Assembly: GCA_040285745.1 (NCBI GenBank)
Contig: JAUFOR010000008.1
Span: forward strand, 1,674,001 to 1,738,000
Direction: 5' to 3'
Length of the DNA stretch: 64,000 nucleotides
Source of the DNA: Barthelona sp. PCE
Lineage: Eukaryota > Metamonada: BaSk clade
Both the position numbers and the translations under genes were made by a program. The notes below the pieces were generated by a model that saw only the letters and a program-made list of their open reading frames with translations, had not been told where the DNA came from and made no database searches. Shown one piece after another: positions 58,299 through 64,000 of the stretch. Positions within the stretch are counted from its first letter, which is position 1. Every line of letters begins with the position of its first letter.

Positions 58299-58719
58299 TT
58301 TTTTTCATTCCATTGACTGGAATTTATCCATTTTCTTTCTCATTGCATCTTTTATAGCACGAGAACTGCGTCTTTGCACAATTTTTTAGGCATAGCTATC
58401 ATATTGAAGCTGCAGAGAAGCTTTTCGAGTTTTGTTATTGCTTTTTTGTTTGGGTTTGGTATACAGGGCTTTTTTAATAATAAAAACAATCATTACTTGG
58501 GACATGTACCCTGCAAACAATATAGTTTTATTCAAAAAAGGCACTGGGCTTAATTACTGTAAATTTTACTTTTTTGTCTTTGGGCTTCTTGAATACATTC
58601 TTTGAGTGTAAGATACCTGAGAAACACCCCAGTGAATGTTAGAGAAGAAAAGCTCACGCTTGTTGCTGTAGGGTATGTTTCTCCTTTTCTTTCCTTTTTT
58701 ACCAATTTCTACAGGCTAA
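58299..58719. other. Intergenic region
   Basis: 421 T-rich bases before the oxidoreductase; contains TTTTTTACCAATTTCTACAG just before the start. No gene seen. Confidence 0.4.
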
Positions 58720-60633
58720 ATGAGCGAAACAGACAAGAACAAAGACTTCTACGGCTCACAACCTCCGTCCACTGAGCTTGCTCAGGAACCCGGCGTTGCT
58801 ACTCGCAATACCGACGAGTTCGCAACTTTAGATCCGGCAACCAAGCCCCCAATGCCCACAACTGTTGAGGAAGCTGCCGGACTCGGTGTTTTAGAGCCCC
58901 AACTCAACGAACTGCACCCTGTCTTACCAGCTGATGACGATCAGATTTTATTCGCTGAAGTACCCAATCCACCACCTTTTATGCCCGAAGACTTTCAGCC
59001 CCAGTCCACCGTTGGCGTATTCAGACCTCAGAAGTCTCTCCTTTCAAGAGAGATGACGCGTGTCGAACTTTTAAAAAAGAAGAATATTTGGGGTGTCACA
59101 GATGAAGATATTGAGAGCTTTGCTAAGAAGGATGGTGCCTTTATCCCTCATTTAGTTATTCCCAAGAGCACATACAACATTGTTGTGCTTGGCAGTGGCC
59201 CTGCAGCCATTGAGGCAGCACTAACGGCCCGCTCCATGGGTGCCAGTGTCCTTATTGTTGATAAGGAGTGGTGTCATAATCTTCCAGAGCTGAACCGCAT
59301 CCAGATTTCATCGTTTACACGCTCTCTTGTCGATGCACAGAACCTTGCCCGTATTGGAATGTGCACCAAGCCTCATGTGCACTATAATCAGTTCAGAACT
59401 GCTTTTTCTGCGTTCTGTGAGAAGGTACGTATCCGTTACTCTTCACGTCTTGTACGCATTCATGGTATTGATATATGCCTTGGTAATGCTGTTTTTGAAA
59501 CGAAGAAGTCACTTAAGGTAGGCGAACACAACTTTGAGTTCTCCCGCTGCATTATTGCCGCGCAGGGAAATCCGACAGTTCCTTCAATTGCAAACATTGA
59601 TCAAATTGAGTACTTAACGGAGTTTTCACCGCTCCCTGAGATCCTCCCGGGCGGTATTTGCATCGTGGGGTCAACACCGGCTGCTATCGAGTACGCACAG
59701 TTCTACTCTTCACTGGGTAGCAAAGTTTCCCTTTTCTCGCACGACATGCTTCGTGATTTCGAGCCTGAGGCTGTTGACATTGTCCGCAGCAGCCTCGAGC
59801 GTATGAGGATTGAGCTGTTCCTCGGCAGAGAATCCGGCATCGTATCAGTTGAAAAACGCGGAAGGATCATCACGGTTAACCATAACGGCGGATCGATTAA
59901 GGCCGATGCAATCATGTTGTGCACCAACCGCCGTGTTGACTTCAGCGATATGGAAGTTGAGAACGCATCACTTGATGTTAACGATGAAAACAAGATCAAT
60001 GTTGACAGTTACATGTCTTGCAAGAACAAACGTGTTTTCGTCTTGGGTACTGGTGCATCCACATCCTTGATGTATCAACGCAATCTCTCAAGCGAGTTTG
60101 TGAGTCATGCTCGTCTCGCTGTTCAAAATGCTATCCATCAGGAGAGGCATCGGGTTAAGACTACTGCTAGAACTGTCTTCTCTTACCCGTCTATCAGTCA
60201 AATTGGTCCCGTCCGTGCGATGGAGGAGTCAGGTGCTAGCGCTAAGGGCTATCGCTTGTATGAGTGGCACGATCTCACCATGTTACCTGTGTTGTGTACC
60301 AGCTCTGATACAAGCGGCTTGTTAAAGGTTGTCATTGACAAGGACGGCTTTATTGTGAGTGTAGTGTGTGTTTGTCAAAACTCAGAGGATGTTCTTCAGC
60401 CTATCGCATTCTGTTTCCAGAACAGACTCAAGGTTAAGGCGCTGGCATACTCTTTTACTTCTCCTGCGGCCACCGGCTCCCTTCTACGTGAATTTTTCGT
60501 TGAAGCAAGATTCTATCAGAAACTTGGCAAGCCGAAAGATATCCAAAAGTGTGGACAGCCCCATACAGAGGTTATCGACACGTTACCTTCCGAGGAAAAT
60601 GTCAAGGAGGAGGATAATGCTTCAAATGAGTAG
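58720..60633 (+). CDS. FAD/NAD oxidoreductase without redox disulfide
   Basis: 637 residues. The first ~140 are disordered and Pro-rich, with no transit peptide. Then come a FAD-binding VVLGSGPAAIEA (155-166), a second nucleotide-binding VGSTPAAIEYAQFYSSLGSKV (316-336) and a dimerisation domain (VFSYPSISQIG-like, ~477). This is the class I pyridine-nucleotide disulfide oxidoreductase fold (lipoamide dehydrogenase, glutathione and mercuric reductase). The CxxxxC that follows the first domain in those enzymes is missing (KEWCHNLPELNR has one Cys), and the His-Pro-Thr-Glu C-terminal motif is absent. It may be a pseudoenzyme or reduce something through FAD alone. AATAAA at 60642-60647. Confidence 0.85.
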   Translation: MSETDKNKDFYGSQPPSTELAQEPGVATRNTDEFATLDPATKPPMPTTVEEAAGLGVLEPQLNELHPVLPADDDQILFAEVPNPPPFMPEDFQPQSTVGVFRPQKSLLSREMTRVELLKKKNIWGVTDEDIESFAKKDGAFIPHLVIPKSTYNIVVLGSGPAAIEAALTARSMGASVLIVDKEWCHNLPELNRIQISSFTRSLVDAQNLARIGMCTKPHVHYNQFRTAFSAFCEKVRIRYSSRLVRIHGIDICLGNAVFETKKSLKVGEHNFEFSRCIIAAQGNPTVPSIANIDQIEYLTEFSPLPEILPGGICIVGSTPAAIEYAQFYSSLGSKVSLFSHDMLRDFEPEAVDIVRSSLERMRIELFLGRESGIVSVEKRGRIITVNHNGGSIKADAIMLCTNRRVDFSDMEVENASLDVNDENKINVDSYMSCKNKRVFVLGTGASTSLMYQRNLSSEFVSHARLAVQNAIHQERHRVKTTARTVFSYPSISQIGPVRAMEESGASAKGYRLYEWHDLTMLPVLCTSSDTSGLLKVVIDKDGFIVSVVCVCQNSEDVLQPIAFCFQNRLKVKALAYSFTSPAATGSLLREFFVEARFYQKLGKPKDIQKCGQPHTEVIDTLPSEENVKEEDNASNE

Positions 60634-60804
60634 CACCAGTTAATAAACACTGAAAAAAATTATGAATAAGAATCTAGGATTCATCACTAAGACGCAGCAA
60701 CGGGCTGACTAACTCAGCATGACTTTGTCTACTCTCAGAATCCATCATTTATTGACTTTCAGAACGAAAGCCAATAAAAATATAAAGCGAGTTTTACTAT
60801 GAGT

Positions 60805-61908
60805 TTAAGTGTACAAAACCCCAAAAAAGCTCAACAGGTTGCGGAGTACAAGAGCGCCAATGCAACACAAAACCTGAAACCACATGAGTTCGCGGCAAAG
60901 CCTCTTTTCATGTTTAGGCCCAAACAACCTCAGCCACAAATTAATAAGGGTCATATGTTCTGGTACACCCACAAGCTTATCAGTTTTCGGGTCGTATCTC
61001 GGTAACCGATGACGTGGACATGGTATTATACCAATGAGCTGTGGTAAAGAATACATGAAGTTAATAATCTGTGGGGTAAAGAACAGCAAAAGCGTCTTTG
61101 TGAAGTGGCCAAAGAGTGCAGCTACAGCCAATGCAGTTCCAGCAAAATATGTGAACGAGTCACCAATGAAAACTTTTGAAGGGTACTTGTTAAACTGAAA
61201 TAATGCCAAGCATACGAAGAAAAATGGCAGAAGGACACACACAGAGAGAAGGGCTTTATCGTGTTGAGGAGAGAAAAGACGTATTATGCTGTGAAGAAGA
61301 CATCCGCCACTGAGGATAAGCGATTGGCCCACCTCAATACCATTGATGCCTGCGTATATGTTAATAGAGTTGGAGCAGAATGTCGTGAGTGCGAGAAGAT
61401 ACACAGTGTAAAGAGGACCTAATTCAATAGAGTCTGGTAACCAACGTCGAAGAGGAGTAGGGACGATTACATCAGTTGCTCCCTTCCAACACGTGATGAG
61501 GGGGACACTTGATAACACCGATAGAATGATCTTGTAGCGCCATCTTAATGCAATAACATCATCTATGAATCCACTTAATAAGTTCAATAAAATACAAATG
61601 AGACCTGCATAGAAGGAGATTGTCTCTGCCTCCGATATACGCATGAATGATGTTAGTATAATAACGAAAACAACGAATAAAGTACCTGAAACAATACCCA
61701 CACCTTCTGGGATACGTTTAGGATCGTTATCATCCTCTTTGGGCTTTAACTTGTTCAGATCAATGCCGCTGAGTCCTGCACGCTCCAGTTTCTCTGCAAA
61801 CGAGGGAATGAGCCTCTTGCTAACCCAAAAACCAATGATGCTTAGAAAAAGACTGAAAATGACGAGTGACACAGTCTCGAATGTAATGTACCCCAGCTCG
61901 AAGAACAT
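60805..61908 (-). CDS. ALG7: UDP-GlcNAc:dolichyl-P GlcNAc-1-P transferase
   Basis: 367 residues, ten hydrophobic helices, an ER membrane enzyme that starts N-glycan precursor assembly by moving GlcNAc-1-P onto dolichyl phosphate. Typical parts are GIDLNK, PEGVGIVSGTLFVV, the loop containing SINIYAGINGIEVG, and the FIGDSFTYFAGTALAVAALFGH segment with the conserved Asp. The SLPQLIGIIPCPRHRLPRYD loop is also a family mark. Length agrees with DPAGT1/ALG7 (~400). AGTAAA lies a few bases past its stop (60793-60798). Confidence 0.93.
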   Translation of the reverse strand: MFFELGYITFETVSLVIFSLFLSIIGFWVSKRLIPSFAEKLERAGLSGIDLNKLKPKEDDNDPKRIPEGVGIVSGTLFVVFVIILTSFMRISEAETISFYAGLICILLNLLSGFIDDVIALRWRYKIILSVLSSVPLITCWKGATDVIVPTPLRRWLPDSIELGPLYTVYLLALTTFCSNSINIYAGINGIEVGQSLILSGGCLLHSIIRLFSPQHDKALLSVCVLLPFFFVCLALFQFNKYPSKVFIGDSFTYFAGTALAVAALFGHFTKTLLLFFTPQIINFMYSLPQLIGIIPCPRHRLPRYDPKTDKLVGVPEHMTLINLWLRLFGPKHEKRLCRELMWFQVLCCIGALVLRNLLSFFGVLYT

Positions 61909-62351
61909 TTCGGCTTGTAAATTTGGAAAATTGTGAAAACACGTCTTCTATTCTGTTCATGCTCAAAATTTTTCTAATAACATGCATTACTTATAATATC
62001 AGTGATGAACAGTGTCTAAAAAGAAGGTGATAGAAGGATGAGTATTGCCGGCATAGTTTTTTTTAGCATGCGGTTAACACGTCATGTTGAATAGTCATAA
62101 TTGCCACAACAAACCTGATTTATACCATAATCCAAGAAAACAAAAAGTGGAATGAGGATAAAAAATTTGAAGAATATATCTGTAACTTTTTTGCGATCTA
62201 GCAGGACTTTAGAAGTTCAAAAATTAGTTTAAATAAGCAAAGTATGAATTCGTTTAAAAATTGTGTTTTCTCTTATTCCACCTCCATCTAGAACTTCTAG
62301 AACAGTAGACTTTATTGTTTATTCTTTTTTAAACAGGTAAAAACACATAAA
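61909..62351. other. Divergent intergenic region
   Basis: ~443 AT-rich bases. A perfect inverted repeat TCTAGAA-C-TTCTAGA (62287-62301) lies ~50 bases before the V-ATPase start; it contains a two-unit nTTCnnGAAn pattern like heat-shock elements. No gene seen. Confidence 0.4.
62287..62301. repeat. Perfect 7-bp inverted repeat upstream of V-ATPase subunit
   Basis: TCTAGAA and TTCTAGA around a central C. Possibly a transcription-factor site; chance cannot be excluded. Confidence 0.3.
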
Positions 62352-63155
62352 ATGAGCGAGGGTCGAGATCCAACAATTTTAGCAACGAAAATGTGCCTTA
62401 AACAGTGCAAAGACAGACTTAAATCTGCGAAGCACGGGCATTCCCTTTTGAAGAAGAAGGCTGATGCGCTCACACTTCGATATCGTGAGGTACAGCGGGA
62501 GATTGAAAAAGCCAAGTTAGAATTGGAAGATGCACACAGTACTGCAAAAGAACGTTACGCAGAGATGACATTCAGGGCCGACAGTAATATTACACACTTT
62601 TTGGAACAACAGGTTGGTTCAGCTTCAACAAAAGTGACATCAAAACTTGTACATGTCGCTGGTGTTGTTTTGCCTCGTTTTGAGGTCCAAACAGATAGCC
62701 TGGGTACAACATCAGAGCTGTCTGCGCTTCAGAAGGGTGGTGAACAAATCAGAGAGTGCAAGAAGGAGTATTTCAGAATGCTTGAATATGCAGTTCGTGT
62801 TGCAGCTCTTCAAAAGAGTTACAAGATCTTGAATGAGGTCATTAAGCAAACAAACAGGCGTGTTAATGCGATCGAGAACGTCATTATCCCGAGGTTGGAT
62901 GCAACCATTCATTATATCAAGGGAGAGATTGACGAAATGGCTAGAGAGGATTTCTTTAGGCTTAAGAAGGTACAGAAGGCTGCAAAGATTCGTCAAGAGA
63001 AGGAACATGAAGAACGAAGATTGCGTGAAGAAAAACGTCTTGCTGAAGAAAAGCTCAGACTTGAGAACATGGAAGACGTGGAATCTAGCAATGAGGATCA
63101 GGAAATAACCACAGATGAAGATGAATCTGACTTTGACGATATGATTATTGTTTAG
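62352..63155 (+). CDS. VMA8: V-type H+-ATPase subunit D
   Basis: 267 residues, nearly all coiled coil in the family's two long helices with a short central beta turn. The N-terminal LLKKKADALTLRYREV, the AVRVAALQKSYKILN helix and NRRVNAIENVIIPRL are diagnostic. Subunit D is the rotor shaft of the V1 sector, acidifying lysosome-like compartments. After residue ~235 there is a Glu/Asp-rich, disordered tail (MEDVESSNEDQEITTDEDES) slightly longer than in human subunit D. AGTAAA at 63165-63170, ten bases past the stop. Start ATG is consistent with the family. Confidence 0.96.
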   Translation: MSEGRDPTILATKMCLKQCKDRLKSAKHGHSLLKKKADALTLRYREVQREIEKAKLELEDAHSTAKERYAEMTFRADSNITHFLEQQVGSASTKVTSKLVHVAGVVLPRFEVQTDSLGTTSELSALQKGGEQIRECKKEYFRMLEYAVRVAALQKSYKILNEVIKQTNRRVNAIENVIIPRLDATIHYIKGEIDEMAREDFFRLKKVQKAAKIRQEKEHEERRLREEKRLAEEKLRLENMEDVESSNEDQEITTDEDESDFDDMIIV

Positions 63156-63423
63156 TTATCGAATAGTAAAGAATTAGTGTTTTTTATTGATACTGTGAGG
63201 CTTTTTTTGCGTAGTAATAAGGTTAAACAAGTATGAATAACCATATACGCAATATGTGTTCAGATGTGAAATAGAAGCACTCAAGTTTAAGCATTTCAAC
63301 AAAATTTGCTGGCTCTATAGCCTCGTCTGCATATTACATATGTGTGTCTACTAATGATGAAGCTTGAACTGGGTGCTATTTGAATTACGCCCTTATACTT
63401 CTCGTTTTTGTGTTTTCATTGTG

Positions 63424-64000
63424 ATGGAAGTCCACGAAGCGCACGAGACAGAGCCACAGTCGCCAGAGATCGAAAAGATAGAGGAGACTCTTGAACCAGC
63501 AGTTCAAACCGAAGAACCTGAGCAGGAAGCCAAGAAAGTCATTCCAGAGGTAAAACCAGTCACAAAACCAGAGCCTGTAAGCAACCCAGATGATCGCAAA
63601 GTGATAGACGTTGATCAAAGTAGAGAAGAGTATTATTCTTCCCTCTCAGAAGTATTACCTGCCGAAAAAATGCCTTCAGTAACCCTAAAGAGCGGATACC
63701 AGATGCCCAAATTAGCTTTTGGCACATATAAACTTCGAGGTGAGAGTTGTTATATGGCTGTTCGGAGTGCTTTGAAGATTGGCTTCCGCCATTTCGACAC
63801 TGGTTCCTTTTACGAGAATGAAGAAGCCTTGGGTCAAGCAATCAGAGATTCAGGTGTTCCAAGAGAGGAGATTTTTGTAACTAGCAAAATTTGGAGAGAT
63901 GCCATGACTGAAGAGAAAGCAGAGACTGCAGTTGAAGACATTGTCCGTCGCCTCGGTATCGAGTATGTTGATCTTATCCTTATTCATTACCCTTCGCCAT
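63424..64000 (+). CDS. Aldo-keto reductase, 3' end cut by window edge
   Basis: From the ATG at 63424, 192 codons are visible and remain open. Residues ~1-80 are an acidic, Pro-rich extension (EEPEQEAK, PEPVSNPDD) that aldo-keto reductases do not usually have. Then the family core starts: LKSGYQMPKLAFGTY, the catalytic FDTGSFYENEEALGQA (Asp and Tyr), VTSKIW (Lys) and ILIHYP (His), the full AKR tetrad. It reduces carbonyl groups with NADPH; the substrate is unknown. Confidence 0.9.
   Translation, partial: MEVHEAHETEPQSPEIEKIEETLEPAVQTEEPEQEAKKVIPEVKPVTKPEPVSNPDDRKVIDVDQSREEYYSSLSEVLPAEKMPSVTLKSGYQMPKLAFGTYKLRGESCYMAVRSALKIGFRHFDTGSFYENEEALGQAIRDSGVPREEIFVTSKIWRDAMTEEKAETAVEDIVRRLGIEYVDLILIHYPSP

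Noticed and set aside
58700-58719. Spliced-leader trans-splicing acceptors (T-rich tract plus AG before ATG)
   Set aside because: Several starts show T-rich-AG (6704, 58720, 62352), but many others lack a following AG, and no leader RNA gene was seen.
1-64000. tRNA, rRNA, CRISPR or transposase genes
   Set aside because: No B-box/cloverleaf pattern, no rRNA-like stretch, no spaced direct repeats and no transposase-like protein were seen by eye; a covariance-model scan could still find small RNAs.

Overview
This window is eukaryotic nuclear DNA from a compact, gene-dense, intron-poor protist genome. About 31 protein genes lie on both strands, mostly as single open frames, with short AT-rich spacers and several convergent pairs that touch or overlap at their stop codons. 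Two short spliceosomal introns can be placed confidently (49 nt and 55 nt). Both start GTATGT and end in a branch-point-like ANTNAC directly joined to a TTTAG acceptor. That layout is known from parabasalids and Giardia. Hexamers AGTAAA or AATAAA sit on or just after many stop codons, also reminiscent of Giardia and Trichomonas. With a PPi-dependent pyruvate phosphate dikinase and cilium/cytoskeleton-type genes, a metamonad-like flagellate is the best guess. No rRNA or species-diagnostic gene is present, so this is inference.

Layout. 1-4.2 kb: C-terminus of an R-SNARE, a tepsin/ENTH-like adaptor, splicing factor SF3A1, and an unknown protein overlapping SF3A1 at its 3' end. 4.5-9.1 kb: a 2-Cys peroxiredoxin, a multi-span membrane protein, KDEL receptor, NOP10 with an intact zinc ribbon, and a secreted two-domain saposin-like protein with KIPPK repeats. 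9.6-18.9 kb: ribosomal protein uS4/S9, a kinesin-1-type motor, an EF-hand/WD40 protein, a 7-TM protein and a RAD51-paralogue (XRCC3-like). 18.9-35.3 kb: three very large helical proteins (2578, 1476 and 1388 residues). 35.6-40.3 kb: a tiny protein, a NUDIX hydrolase, LIN9 (DIRP domain), a basic unknown and a D-2-hydroxyacid dehydrogenase. 40.3-41.9 kb is the longest gene-free stretch and holds an imperfect 200-bp fold-back sequence. 41.9-51.2 kb: PPDK, an ethanolamine/choline phosphotransferase, a 650-residue unknown, an AlbA_2 (Schlafen-type)/STAND NTPase fusion and a low-molecular-weight tyrosine phosphatase. 51.7-64 kb: an amino-acid permease, two unknown proteins, an MFS carrier, a disulfide-less FAD/NAD oxidoreductase, ALG7/DPAGT1, V-ATPase subunit D and a 3'-truncated aldo-keto reductase.

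The genes do not form operons and do not share one pathway; several concern endomembranes (SNARE, tepsin, KDEL receptor, ALG7, V-ATPase, saposin) and the cytoskeleton/cilium (kinesin, WD40/EF-hand, coiled coils). The most intriguing item is the AlbA_2-STAND protein at 48588-50780, which has the architecture of an NLR-like immune or stress sensor with a nucleic-acid-handling N-terminal domain. Other standouts are the fused branch-point introns, the stop-codon/poly(A)-signal overlaps, the archaeal-like NOP10 and the fold-back sequence.
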